Shown: positions 43,601 to 52,682, counted from the stretch's first letter. The stretch: DNA of 64,000 nt from Antedon mediterranea (GCF_964355755.1 NC_092677.1:24214101-24278100); one strand, 5' to 3'. Numbers and translations are program-made. Notes: generated by a model not told the origin, from the letters alone.

Positions 43601-46600
43601 TTTCAAATTAATTAATTAAAAATTTCAGTATATCACCGGGCGGTTTAGAATTAATGTTCATTGCCTGATGTGTTTATATATATAATTATATATATAATAA
43701 TTATAACATAATAATTTCCAGTTAATCACCATTTTTAATTGTTTAAAATAATCAATTGTCATTTGTAATAAATAGTTGTATTATGGAGATTTAGAGAATT
43801 CTAGGTGGGCGTAGATTTGTAGGTGTGTAAGAAATAAATGTAACGATACTTACAGAAATTTCGTGGTTGCTTTGGTGGGTAGGCCTACTGTGTTAGGCTG
43901 GAGGGGATGGTTAGTCCTCACAGCTAGGCCTAGCTAGTGACCACTACATGCTATAAAGTAGGCAAACACGTCAGTATTTTATGTACATCTTTTGGTCCCG
44001 TACCGTATGTAGGTTCTACTGTATAATAATGTGTTGTTTTTTTTCTAGTAATGATCTGGATGGTAATTTCATGTTGGAGGTCGAAGTGTACCAACTAAAT
44101 CTAAAGCGAATTAAACATGATGTTCCTGAGAAATCTAAAGGATTCTTCTCTAACATTACCCCAAAGAAATTAAAGTCAGTTAGGGTAAGTAATGGAACAA
44201 AAAGACAAATAAACGTCACGATAAGCAATAAACATATTCTCATAACAATCAAAATATGTGTACTTTTAGGCAGTTGTTGAATTGTTTATTCTTAGATTTT
44301 TAAACCATGTCGGTACATGTGATATTCAAAAGATTAGAAAAATAATTGGAATTATTGTATTAATTATAATATTGAATATTTCACTACCTAAAATAGTTGA
44401 AATGAAGAGGACATTTATCTAAAAGAAGTACAAAGTATTCAAATTTCAAACAAAATCATTTGATTAATAACTGTTTTTTGTCTCACATGGGCACATAAGG
44501 CCAGTTTGGTGATGGACCAATTGCCTTGTTGTAACTTCACTGCCTCACATTAAGGCCTGGCTCCGGCTCCAGTTCATATTCGAGTCAGATTACGCATACA
44601 GCATTAGTGACTTCATTTTCATAATGCATTGCGCAACTATGTGCATATCAAGTAAAAAGATTGCCGCATAGCTACGTGGACTATTGTGAAAACATTGTGG
44701 TTTGATTTTATTGACCAGAGCAGGTGTGAAAAACACGTTACTCCAGAAGGAGCCTACACTATTAAACTGTATGTGACAACAAAATGTGACGTGCTCACAG
44801 ATGGACATGATGAAGTCATGTCTCTATTTGGGCATATCACTACCATATTTAGGCATATCTCACTTCTTGTTTGATAGTGTAGACAGAGCTTAATACAACT
44901 GAAGCGTAAAGGTATTCACAACGTACAGGTTGTACTGCAAAACAAAAACCAAATGTCACAAAATTGAATGACCTCATCATGTCATAAATATGTTTATTTA
45001 TAGCAGGGTGGAAGAGCTCAACACCTAACAAGTCCTGGTGGTCCCGGTGCAGTAAGAACCAGCAACTTTATTCTGGCTGGTTCTATCCGCTTGAGTCTCA
45101 ACAGCATTAATACAGAGCGCTTCATGCTGTCAAAGGTACTACTATTATTGGATTTTCCGTTGTTTTATTTTTGGACATCCCTATTTAGAACACTATGGCC
45201 AATCTCTCTTCAGGGTACACACCCCACAGGTTTTTCCTAATGTGGGTTCTACTCTATAAAGGCAGGCCTAGCTTTGTTGCTTGATCAGTCATTACGATGT
45301 GTTTATACGTTCCTTGTTGTTTTATCATGCTAATTACTTCCTCATTACATATAACCTGTCCTATTGATATATAAGTACTCTAGGCGTTGTTTACTGTTCT
45401 GATGATGAGAATAGTTTCTCGAAACATGTCAAGACATTTGAAGGCAGTTTGCCTGTTTATCAAATGCCTCACAATTGTTATTTGAACTCATGTGTTTATA
45501 CTTTTTATACAACATGTCTGTACCGTACGTACTAATGGCGAATCCCGTATTAGTGACAGAGGAGGTCCTAAATATTTTGATGCATGAAGTAATTTTAATA
45601 TCATACTGAGCAAAATTTTCAAGAAATATTTAAGGATTGTTGATTTTTATAGATGATAATTAGAATCTTCCACACAAAACCAAACAGTCAATCATTGACT
45701 GCCTTTTCATCATTTGCAGGTTTTCAATATCATCTCAGTCTCTCCCGATCCAAAACAGACCCCACACATGTGGTTTATCACACAACAATCTTATTCATGT
45801 GACCATGTTTTTTGCAACTTATTTTAATTTAAAAAGAGGTAAAACAAGCTGTTTTAGTGTGGATGGGGGAGCGGCGGGGGCTAATTAAAGCATGTTTATT
45901 CCCTGCCTAAATTCGCACCTAAGTATTTACGAAAATAAGTGACTGCAGCATACATTTTTTTAGGGGTTTAATTGATGTATAATTAGGGTGTAAAGTTGGT
46001 GATCACTGTAAATTAATTATTTTATACACTCCCTCACTCTTATTGTACAGGTACCGTTTGGTGCCCCTATTGAAGGTAACATCCACCTGCGAATGAGTTG
46101 CCACTCCGAGTCTCGCGTCATACAACGTGGATTCATTACAATGTTTGATGACATCAGTGGATTTGGATCATGGCATAGGCGTTGGTTGGTGTTGGCTGGC
46201 AGCAAGATCGCCTACTGGAAGTACCCAGACGATGAAAAACGCAAGGTGGGTAGTAGGCCTAGTTAACGTTTCTTGTTGGCGTCAAGTCAATTTTCCAGAT
46301 TTGCAGAATATTTCATTTATTTATTGTTTCAATTCACTTTTTAATTACCTTATTCTATAATTTTTTAGGAGCCTATCAACGTGATTGATTTGAAGAAATG
46401 CGTGACACGAGAGGTGAGCTTGTTGACACGTTTAGTGTGTGCTAGACCAAACACATTTGAGCTCATGACCAAGAGACGAGCAACTAACGCGGATAAGTCA
46501 TCTCTAGTGGAAAGTCAACAAGGCTCCACTGTCATTACTAAGTAAGTGAATACATGTTAGGCCAGTAAGGCTGTTTATTCAATATTTATTTATACTGCTT

Positions 46601-47443
46601 GACCAGTTATGATCTGTGGCTGTGTGTGTACTAGTACACCGAGGTAACCCCTACTTGTCTCGAAAGATGTACTAGGTTCTTTAAAGTGCATATGAGCCAG
46701 ATGTGTACACTGGCCCTACGGTTTATAGTCCTTATCCGAGAAGACTCATTTTACCATCAGAACCATGGAGCGAGTAAGCCTCGAACCCTTGCTGAAGTTA
46801 TGACTACGGTTCCACTCTATTAACCCATCGGCCACTTACTCACTTCATATACTGCCCTCTGGGTATGTGGCCTAGCAATTGTTGTTACCACGAATGCATT
46901 ACCATTTGCTTTTTTAGTAAAGTTACATTATTGTTGTAAATTTGTGTGACTCGTAGCCTACTGGGCTGAATTGCGCACGAGTGTGGACGTCAAGTACACA
47001 TTTCTTCTCCCCTAAGGGATGTTACCAAAATGACCAGGGCTAAAATGGACTAAAACACCAAGGTGACCCCTTTTCTCCAGGAAGATGCACTGGTTTCTTT
47101 AAAGGGCACCAGATGTGTACACTAGACCTCCAGTTTTAAGACTTGTTCTACCACCAGAACAATGGTTGAGGAGAGGCTTAAACCTTTGCCGAATGCATAA
47201 TAGTGTGGATATTAAATGTGTAAAAATTATAATTGATACTTATTCTTACAGTATTATGATTATCCTCACTGATAGTTAATGTATTCTGTTATCCCTTTTA
47301 GATTCTGGTTATCAGCTGATAGTAAAGAGGAACGTGAAAAATGGATCCGCAAATTAAACAAGTCGCTTATTGACCTTCGAACTTGGAATCGTGATGCTGC
47401 TAAACCACTCGATGCACCTAAGCCATCTGAAACAGATTTATAG
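34660..47443 (+). CDS. ANLN: Anillin, actin/septin/RhoA-binding cytokinesis scaffold, 17 exons
   Basis: Complete gene encoding 1032 aa (human 1124). Anillin links F-actin, myosin II, septins, RhoA and the membrane at the cleavage furrow and is nuclear in interphase. Exons: 34660-34677, 36603-36735, 36885-36998, 37297-37478, 37580-38323, 38707-38793, 38893-39037, 39284-39495, 39935-40180, 40475-40610, 40892-41068, 43307-43433, 44049-44184, 45004-45135, 46051-46245, 46369-46541, 47302-47443; all phases agree. Residues 1-23 match the vertebrate N terminus ('MDDFTEKLLERTRARKEIL'). A basic Ser/Pro/Lys-rich middle (150-400) fits the actin/myosin-binding region. An acidic stretch (about 430-560) follows. 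The anillin homology domain spans about 630-890 and the PH domain about 890-1010 ('RGFITMFDDISGFGSWHRRW'). ATG has A at -3 and G at +4. Divergent neighbour is GINS2. Confidence 0.98.
34755..34920. repeat. AGGCCTAG-type motif cluster in ANLN intron 1
   Basis: 'aggcctagcctagctaggct' and related palindromic runs, including 'taggtaggtaggtagg'. Confidence 0.65.
35566..35618 (+). mobile_element. Possible 3' end of a dispersed element with terminal hairpin
   Basis: 'ccggaccgaccgacatagtg' leads into 'gagtcgcttccacgcgact', which folds as an agtcgc/gcgact hairpin, then an A run. It follows a CG-rich, non-genic block (35140-35300) that looks inserted. The element class is unknown. Confidence 0.4.
35706..35920 (+). 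mobile_element. tRNA-derived SINE, copy 1
   Basis: The B box 'gggttcgaggctcactcg' (35731 onward) is followed by 'tatggttctggtggtagaac', 'aaggactataaaccgtaggt', 'cactttaaagagcctaggc' and 'acatctttcgagatgagtag'. The same order occurs reversed at 46608-46836. The A-box end is degraded here. Confidence 0.75.
36603..36735 (+). CDS. ANLN: ANLN exon 2
   Basis: Acceptor 'tattatgtcacag', donor 'gtgagt'. It encodes 'KLLERTRARKEILAKKM' and a basic 'SPVKRKAPLAENM' that could serve in nuclear import. Confidence 0.97.
36885..36998 (+). CDS. ANLN: ANLN exon 3
   Basis: Acceptor 'gtaatactaatag', donor 'gtaagt'. It encodes 'RSVRSRLQHLAHARDVWD', the counterpart of vertebrate 'SVKTRMQKLAEQRRRWD'. Confidence 0.95.
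37297..37478 (+). CDS. ANLN: ANLN exon 4
   Basis: Acceptor 'tttttcattacag'. The donor is chosen as 'gtaaga'; an overlapping 'gtagta' 3 bp earlier would remove one Val. It encodes 'RKARFAALAADINNWVDD', matching vertebrate 'RRGRLANLAATICSWEDD'. Confidence 0.94.
37580..38323 (+). CDS. ANLN: ANLN exon 5 (largest), basic Ser/Pro/Lys region
   Basis: Acceptor 'ggttttttttaacag', donor 'gtacag'. It encodes 248 residues rich in SP/KK pairs ('KKSPAKASPKKRA'), likely CDK sites and part of the myosin/actin-binding middle. 'PKPAPR' near its start fits the PxxxPR ligand of CIN85/CD2AP SH3 domains. It ends 'MSIRTRLLEHQNSWQKNEI'. Confidence 0.95.
38707..38793 (+). CDS. ANLN: ANLN exon 6, helical
   Basis: Acceptor 'ttttttaattacag', donor 'gtgaga'. 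It encodes 'AERKKELEIIRQRWADS', like vertebrate 'ERQKELACLRGRFDKGN', in the actin-binding section. Confidence 0.93.
38893..39037 (+). CDS. ANLN: ANLN exon 7, acidic
   Basis: Acceptor 'cgttttgtcttgcag', donor 'gtacac'. Glu/Asp-rich coding segment, including 'IEIEEEDETVSEEEVYEK'. Confidence 0.92.
39284..39495 (+). CDS. ANLN: ANLN exon 8, acidic
   Basis: Acceptor 'tttttttttttcag', donor 'gtatgt'. It encodes 'VDDDDLNVSDVLGDIDDIL' followed by a Glu/Gln-rich helix. Vertebrate anillin has a matching '[20 protein letters not shown]' stretch. Confidence 0.94.
39935..40180 (+). CDS. ANLN: ANLN exon 9
   Basis: Acceptor 'catcaatttatttcag', donor 'gtatgt'. It encodes 'PLTYSVSTYRNQRKKAL', corresponding to vertebrate 'LLYSIDAYRSQRFKE', and ends 'VKQLSARERVK' just before the homology domain. 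Confidence 0.95.
40226..40369. mobile_element. MITE family A, copy 5 (ANLN intron 9)
   Basis: Ends 'gctctgtctaaactattaaa' and 'tttgatagtgtagacagggc' are inverted. The interior is nearly the same as the 33338 copy. Confidence 0.87.
40475..40610 (+). CDS. ANLN: ANLN exon 10, start of anillin homology domain
   Basis: Acceptor 'tgtactgttctag', donor 'gtaagt'. It encodes 'LNEEVSTQHSIIHQTSQALN' and 'EEVEAERLLLIA', matching vertebrate '[20 protein letters not shown]' and 'EEAEAERLLLIA'. Confidence 0.97.
40892..41068 (+). CDS. ANLN: ANLN exon 11, homology domain
   Basis: Acceptor 'ttgtaatctttag', donor 'gtactg'. It encodes 'QRRLACLSEIQRLKNQG' and 'GSITVRDIRLPLKTEYI', matching vertebrate 'GSVTLSEIRLPLKADFV'. 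Confidence 0.97.
41234..42878. mobile_element. 1.65-kb TIR transposon in ANLN intron 11
   Basis: The left end 'tgtgacccgatctcgcaaaa' plus 'ccct...tttgtcgg' is mirrored at the right by 'ccgacaaaagtagggttttg' plus 'ccagatctcgggtcaca'. The TIRs are about 36 bp with a few indels. Interior frames are short and show no transposase, so this is non-autonomous. It explains most of the unusually long intron 11. Confidence 0.82.
42945..43220. mobile_element. 276-bp MITE in ANLN intron 11
   Basis: 'agttggagaccccttatg' at the left end is inverted at the right ('cataaggagtccccaact') with two mismatches over 18 bp. No coding capacity. Confidence 0.75.
43307..43433 (+). CDS. ANLN: ANLN exon 12, homology domain
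   Basis: Acceptor 'ctgtttctattag', donor 'gtaagt'. It encodes 'DRPHHFFFVLVRHGAKVIAS', a beta-rich part of the homology domain (C2-like fold in the family). Confidence 0.95.
44049..44184 (+). CDS. ANLN: ANLN exon 13, homology domain
   Basis: Acceptor 'gttttttttctag', donor 'gtaagt'. It encodes 'NDLDGNFMLEVEVYQLNL' (vertebrate 'NDFEINIEVYSL') and a basic 'TPKKLKSVR'. Confidence 0.96.
44750..44892. mobile_element. MITE family A, copy 6 (ANLN intron 13)
   Basis: Left end 'gagcctacactattaaac' is degraded; the right end 'tttgatagtgtagacagagc' is intact. The core 'gacatgatgaagtcatg' is a diverged version of the family centre. Confidence 0.82.
45004..45135 (+). CDS. ANLN: ANLN exon 14, homology domain
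   Basis: The acceptor is 'tttatttatag', with a second AG 3 bp on ('tagcag', a NAGNAG site), so one Gln is optional. Donor 'gtacta'. It encodes 'LTSPGGPGAVRTSNFILAGS', matching vertebrate '[20 protein letters not shown]'. Confidence 0.97.
45395..45431 (+). ncRNA. Hammerhead-like motif in ANLN intron 14
   Basis: CTGATGA (45399-45405), hairpin GAGAA/TTCTC (45407-45420) and GAAAC with 'atgtc' imitate a minimal hammerhead core with a two-pair stem III. One extra base follows CTGATGA, and stem I is not evident. Activity is doubtful. Confidence 0.25.
46051..46245 (+). CDS. ANLN: ANLN exon 15, end of homology domain and start of PH domain
   Basis: Acceptor 'cttattgtacag', donor 'gtgggt'. It encodes 'VPFGAPIEGNIHLRMSCHSE', then the PH start 'RGFITMFDDISGFGSWHRRW' and 'AYWKYPDDEKRK'. 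These match vertebrate anillin almost residue for residue. Confidence 0.98.
46369..46541 (+). CDS. ANLN: ANLN exon 16, PH domain
   Basis: Acceptor 'ctataattttttag', donor 'gtaagt'. It encodes 'EPINVIDLKKCVTREVSLL' and 'CARPNTFELMTKR', matching vertebrate 'CARRNTFELITVR'. Confidence 0.97.
46608..46836 (-). mobile_element. tRNA-derived SINE, copy 2 (most complete)
   Basis: On the minus strand: 'gtggccgatgggttaataga' (A-box region), 'agcaagggttcgaggctta' (B box), then the family body shared with 35706-35920, ending near 'cacacacacagccacagatc'. The A and B boxes are about 40 bp apart, as in a tRNA head. Confidence 0.8.
47058..47205 (-). mobile_element. tRNA-derived SINE, copy 3 (decayed)
   Basis: 'ctttaaagggcaccagatgt' and 'gttctaccaccagaacaatg' match the body of copies 1 and 2; the head is lost. 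Confidence 0.6.
47302..47443 (+). CDS. ANLN: ANLN exon 17, PH end and stop TAG
   Basis: Acceptor 'gttatcccttttag'. It encodes 'FWLSADSKEEREKWIRKLNK' and 'DLRTWNRDAAKPL', then a species-specific tail ending -ETDL. Vertebrate anillin ends shortly after 'DIRLWQPDACYKP'. Confidence 0.97.
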
Positions 47444-47675
47444 ATTTTATTACACATTAACAATTTACACTATCTATATTTGTGGATGTCATACTCAATT
47501 ATTACAAGTTTTTATATTTCATCACCGCGTAGTATGTTAAGCAATGGTTAGTAAATCAGCTTTCAATATCCATTATTCCTTATATCAAAAATTAATCTAA
47601 AATGGTGTAAAAAAAATGTAACATAATATATAATTTTCTAGTAGTAGGCCTAGCTATTGAAAATTAGGGTTGGTT

Positions 47676-47681
47676 AATAAA
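47676..47681 (+). terminator. Candidate ANLN poly(A) signal
   Basis: AATAAA 233 bp after the ANLN stop. It is the first good hexamer downstream; others follow. Confidence 0.45.
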
Positions 47682-48570
47682 TTTCTGAACATTGCTTTGA
47701 ACTAATATTATAGAATAGGCAATATGTATGTCTGAATTGAATTAGACAGTACCACCACATACAGCATAGGTATTGTCTATTTAGTGTTGGCAAATAACAC
47801 CTGTGTGGTATATGATCAATATAACTAACAGCGACTGGCCATCTCGTTAATTTTTATCAGTTACAGGTCTTATTTTAATACATTAATAATGCATAATCAT
47901 AGTACATTTATGAATATATAATATTTTAACATTCTTATTTTTTATTAAATTGTAGTATTAGGCAAAAGAAAATTATTAGTGTGATCTTTGTTACAGTAGT
48001 GTTTGGTTTGGCATGGTTAAATGGGTTTATATTCAATATTATACCATTAATTTACAAATAATTTTGAAAGTTTTATGTAATCTCTTTGCATTTAAAATGT
48101 AATGCTGTACCCAAAAAATGAGGTAGTTGCATTGTATGATCATGTATTTCTTTGGAAAAGGTCATGAAAATAATTGTGTTTAATTTGTTAGGTACATTGA
48201 AGTATGAAACGTTAACGGTATAAAATTGAAACGTTTGGTTGACATCTGTGCAATACAGGAAATCGGGAAAGGTTTAAAAAAGTAAAGAAAAGAAGGGGTT
48301 TTGCCATAACAATCATTTGTATATATTTGTATATATTAGCTGATCAGAAACTAATCAAATAGTTAATAATTATTACCCATTGTCATTGTATCATAATTAC
48401 TTCTTCATAGTAATCAACTTTCAATGTATGCACTAAATTTTTATGAAAAAAAAAGTGTTTGATATTATTTATGTTATGCCATGTTTCCACATATAATTGG
48501 TTGCCATTGTAGATTGTGATCCCACAGTTTTAGATACATTTCTAGTCATTATTTTAAAATATAGATATAT

Positions 48571-48731
48571 AAATCCAAAGGCAAATTACTGAAAAAATGA
48601 CAATGCTGTGGGTATCAGTGGCTGGATGTCATTGGAGATACAAAAAAAGCGAAAAGCTAAATCAAAACGATCAAGTAAACAGCCAGAAAAGTTAGCAGAG
48701 CTTTCGGGCAACACTAGCCCTTCATCAGTGC
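48571..48731 (-). mobile_element. Dispersed repeat with hammerhead-like core, copy 3
   Basis: Reverse complement of 21957-22120, from 'aatccaaaggcaaattactg' to 'agcccttcatcagtgc', and abutting (TA)n as the other copies do. Confidence 0.75.
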
Positions 48732-48849
48732 TATATATATATATATATATTTGCGTTCTTCGCCTCTGGATTAGTACGAAAACAAAACGGCTACAAAAAT
48801 CATAATGTTAGTTCCTGCAAATTTTGTAATGTCACATAATAAATAATTG

Positions 48850-49245
48850 CCATATACAGTATGGAATGCGCATATATTGGGTTATTATCTTTTTCGAAAA
48901 ATGACGAAATATGCACTTTTCAAAATACTATTATGCAATAAAATTGCTATACCTGCCCTTATATTGCTTTATTATCATCTTATAGACATAGTAACCATTT
49001 ATGTAAAACAAAATAAGAATCGAAAATTGGCGATTTTTCGAAAAAATCCCTGTACAATAAATATTTTTTCGAAAAATGCCAAATACTCTTATACCAATAA
49101 AATTGCTATACATATATTGCGTTACTATCATCTTACAGACGTATAATAATCATTTATGTCGGAAAATGACAAAAATATGCACTTTTTAATATACTGTTAT
49201 TGTGCAATAAAATTACTTATATATTGCGTTATAAGATTAAGATGA
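48850..49245 (-). repeat. Degenerate inverted edge of the satellite array
   Basis: Two or three diverged monomers read on the minus strand ('atcttatagacatagtaacc' is the inverse of the array's 'ggttactatggctctataag'-type core). From about 49245 the array runs in the plus orientation. Confidence 0.65.
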
Positions 49246-49342
49246 TGTTAACACAATATGTGTGCATAAATGGCAATATTATAACATAATTATTTAATTA
49301 AAAAATATTTGGCCATTTTCGAAAAATTCCATGTACTATATT

Positions 49343-49425
49343 TATAGTAATAATAATAATAATAAACAGTATTTATATAGCGCCTATGGATCACTGACCC
49401 CTCTAGGTGCTTTACATAGGACCTT
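49343..49425. repeat. (AAT)n plus inserted fragment in satellite edge
   Basis: 'taataataataataataaac' is followed by 'tatttatatagcgcctatgg' and 'ctctaggtgctttacatagg', a combination unlike the satellite and typical of dispersed retroposon tails. It looks like an insertion. Confidence 0.5.
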
Positions 49426-50045
49426 AACTAATGGTATATGTGTATAAATGGCAATATTATAGCACAATTATTGAATTTTTAAAAAAGGAAAATGGTGTCA
49501 TTTTTAGAAAAAATTCCTGTGGTCTCCCGCAGGAAAATTTTCAAAAAATGGCAAAATTTCGACCCTTTTATTTTATGACATAACTAGTTACTATGGCTCA
49601 ATAAGATGATGTTTAGCACAATGTATGTGCAAAAATGGCAATATTATAGCATCATTTTTAAATTTTAAAAAGTGGAAAATTTGGTCATTTTCGAAAAAAT
49701 TCATGTGGTCCCCCGCAGGGAAATTTTCGAAAAATGGTGAATTTTCGACCATTTTATTTTTTGACATATAACTAGTTACTATGGCTCTATAAGATGATGT
49801 TACCACAATATATGCGCATAAATGGCAATATTATAGCATAATTATTGAATTTTAAAAAGTGAAAAATTTTGCCATTTTTCGACATATTTTTTTTTTCACA
49901 TAACTATTTACTATGGGTCTATAAGATGATGTTAACACGATATATGTGCAATATTATACCACAATTATTGAATTTTTAAAAAATGGAAAATTGTGTCATT
50001 TTTCGAAAAAATCCCTGGAAATTTACGAGATTGCATAGAAGTAAA

Positions 50046-50560
50046 ATGCCACCCAAAAAGGCAGAAGAAATAGTTGCAACTGAAACAGAAAACGTAGGCC
50101 AAGATATTCGGCAATATGGCGAACATTCCCGGACACCAGGCATGACGCGGATAAGAATGTGCAAGGTTCAGTCAGCTCGGAAAGCGAAATTGAAGAGAAT
50201 TCAGCCAGTAATTTTGAAAGGTTTTAGGAGCACACTTACTGCCGTAATGGAAGTACAAATCAAAGCAACCGGATTAATTCACATTTCTATTGAAAAGAGT
50301 TGAGACATTAACTGAAGAAAATAAAACACTAAGAGACGATGTGTTCAGGCAGGCCATTTAATTAAAAGTTTTGGAACGTTTTACAAGAAGTAACTTGTTT
50401 TACCAGAAAAAAATAACTAACGCCAAAGACGAAATTACCATTTGGAGGTACGTAATTGTTTTAAATGATTTTATTGAACTCACTTCTATCTACAGTAGTG
50501 TTAGGTTGGAAAATGAAAGCGCCCTTTTACTGGACAGGTTCAAAGGTATGTTTTTTTTTA
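50046..50560 (+). pseudogene. Broken reading frame, possible retroelement ORF1 fragment
   Basis: This non-satellite insert begins 'MPPKKAEEIVATETENVGQD'. After a frame change it reads 'SVSSESEIEENSASNFERF', and after another 'ETLTEENKTLRDDVFRQ', a coiled-coil-like stretch. Several frameshifts and stops make it non-functional as a single frame. A charged N terminus followed by a coiled coil is typical of non-LTR ORF1, but no diagnostic domain is visible; a decayed host gene copy is an alternative. Confidence 0.35.
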
Positions 50561-50775
50561 CTTGGCTCTCAATGATTTGAAAAGATAAGAATACGAGGCA
50601 TTTTGTTTACGGCGTCGCGATGCTGGGGAGAGCTGGTTATTTTGCATATTGTATTGGTTTTCTTTTCTCTTAAACCAGATGATGCGATTTGCACGCCAGG
50701 TTTTTTTTTTCTCCGGACTACAATGATCATTTGTTCCGGACTATCGGGTCGGATCCCGACGATAACTGTTTTTAT
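50561..50775. other. Non-satellite insert, unassigned
   Basis: More GC-balanced DNA without homology to the monomer, contiguous with the broken frame on its left. It includes an inverted pair 'tccggactacaatgatcatt'/'gttccggacta'. Satellite resumes at about 50780. Confidence 0.5.
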
Positions 50776-51742
50776 TATGTTTATAACTAGTTACTATGGC
50801 TCTATAAAAAAATGTTAGCACAATATATGTGTATCAATGGCAATATTAAAGCATAATTTTTGGAATTTTAAAAAGTGAAAATTTTGGCGATTTATCGATA
50901 AAAAAATCCTTTGGTCCCCCACTTTTATTTTTTGACATAACTAGTTACTATGGCTCTATAAGATGATTTTAGCAAAATATATGTGTATAAATGGCAATAT
51001 TATAGCATATTTTTTTAATTTTAAAAAGTGAAAATTTTGGCGATTTTTCGGAAAAAAAATCATTTGGTCGCCCACAGGGAAATTTTCAAAAAATTGCCAA
51101 ATTTCGACCCTTTTATTTTTTGATATAACTAGTTACTATGGCTCTATAAGATGATGTTAGCAAAATATATGTGTATAAATGGCAATATTACAGCATAATT
51201 ATTTAATTTTAAAAATATATGTGTATAATTGGCAATATTATAGCATAATTTTTCGAATTTTAAAAAGTGGAAATGTTGGCCATTTTTTGAAAAAAAATTC
51301 CTTTGGTCCCCCGCATGGAAATTTTTAAAAAATGGCCAAATTTCGACCCTTTTATTTTTTGACATAACTAGTTACTATGGATCTATAAGATGATGTTAGC
51401 AAAATATATGTGTATAAATTGCAATATTATAGCATAATTTTTGAATTATAAAAAGTGGAAATTTTGGCAATTTTTCGAAAAAAAAATCCTATGGTCCCCC
51501 ACAGGGAAATTTAAAAAAAATGGAAAAATTTCGACCCTTTTATTTTTTGACATAACTAGTTACTATGGCTCTATAAGATGATGTTAGCAAAATATATGTG
51601 TATAAATTGCAATATTATAGCATAATTTTTGAATTATAAAAAGTGGAAATTTTGGCAATTTTTCAAAAAAAAAATCCTATGGTCCCCCACAGGGAAATTT
51701 TTAAAAAATGGAAAAATTTCGACCCTTTTATTTTTTGACTAA

Positions 51743-52141
51743 AGGCCCATTCACACTAGCACGATAACGATCGACGATAAGAGACAATAATTTGCATTTT
51801 TTATACATAAAATAAAAGAAATGTAAAACCTTTTCATTCTAGAACTATAGAATAACCATCTATGCTTCCTTTGATGAAAATTATATTTTCACACGTCCAA
51901 TCAAATGACGTCATGATTAGTAAGAGCAATAATATCGTGACAATACAACGATTTTATTGTTTTTATGTATCATGACGTCATTTGATTGGAATTTTAAAAA
52001 TATTATTTTATCAAAGACAGCATAAATGATTATCATATAGTCCTAGAACGAAACCCTTTCTAATTTCTTTTGTTTTATGTTAAAAAAATGCATGCTTATA
52101 TATTTATCGTCGATCGTTATCGTCCTAGTGTGAATGGGCCT
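51743..52141. mobile_element. 399-bp palindromic MITE inserted in satellite
   Basis: Ends 'aggcccattcacactagcac' and its inverse 'gtcctagtgtgaatgggcct' continue through 'gataacgatcgacgata'. The inner halves are also inverted copies ('caatcaaatgacgtcatga' and 'tcatgacgtcatttgattgg'). The whole element can fold on itself. The target duplication is unclear (TA or TAA). Confidence 0.88.
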
Positions 52142-52682
52142 ATAACTAGTTACTATGGCTCTATAAGATGATGTTAGCAAAATATATGTGTATAAATGGC
52201 AATATTATAGCATAATTATTTAATTTTAAAAAGTGGAAAATTTTGTCATTTTTCGACACTTTTATTTTTTGGCCATAACTAGTTACTATGGCTTTATAAA
52301 ATGATGTTAGCAAAATATATGTGTATAATTATAGCATAATTTTTCGAATTTTAAAAAGTGGAAATGTTGGCCATTTTTTGAAAAAAAATTCCTTTGGTCC
52401 CCCGCATGGAAATTTTTAAAAAATGGCCAAATTTCGACCCTTTTATTTTTTGACATAACTAGTTACTATGGCTCTATAAGATGATGTTAGCAAAATATAT
52501 GTGTATAAATTGCAATATTATAGCATAATTTTTGAATTATAAAAAGTGGAAATTTTGGCAATTTTTCGAAAAAAAATCCTATGGTCCCCAACAGGGAAAT
52601 TTTCAAAAAATGGAAAAATTTCGACCCTTTTATTTTTTGACACAACTAGTTACTATGGCTCTATAAGATGATGTTAGCAAAA

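Larger units (their letters stand above)
47444..48849. other. ANLN 3' UTR and downstream intergenic DNA
   Basis: AT-rich, no further exon found. It contains a poly(A) candidate and the inverted third copy of the hammerhead-like repeat, then grades into satellite. Confidence 0.6.
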
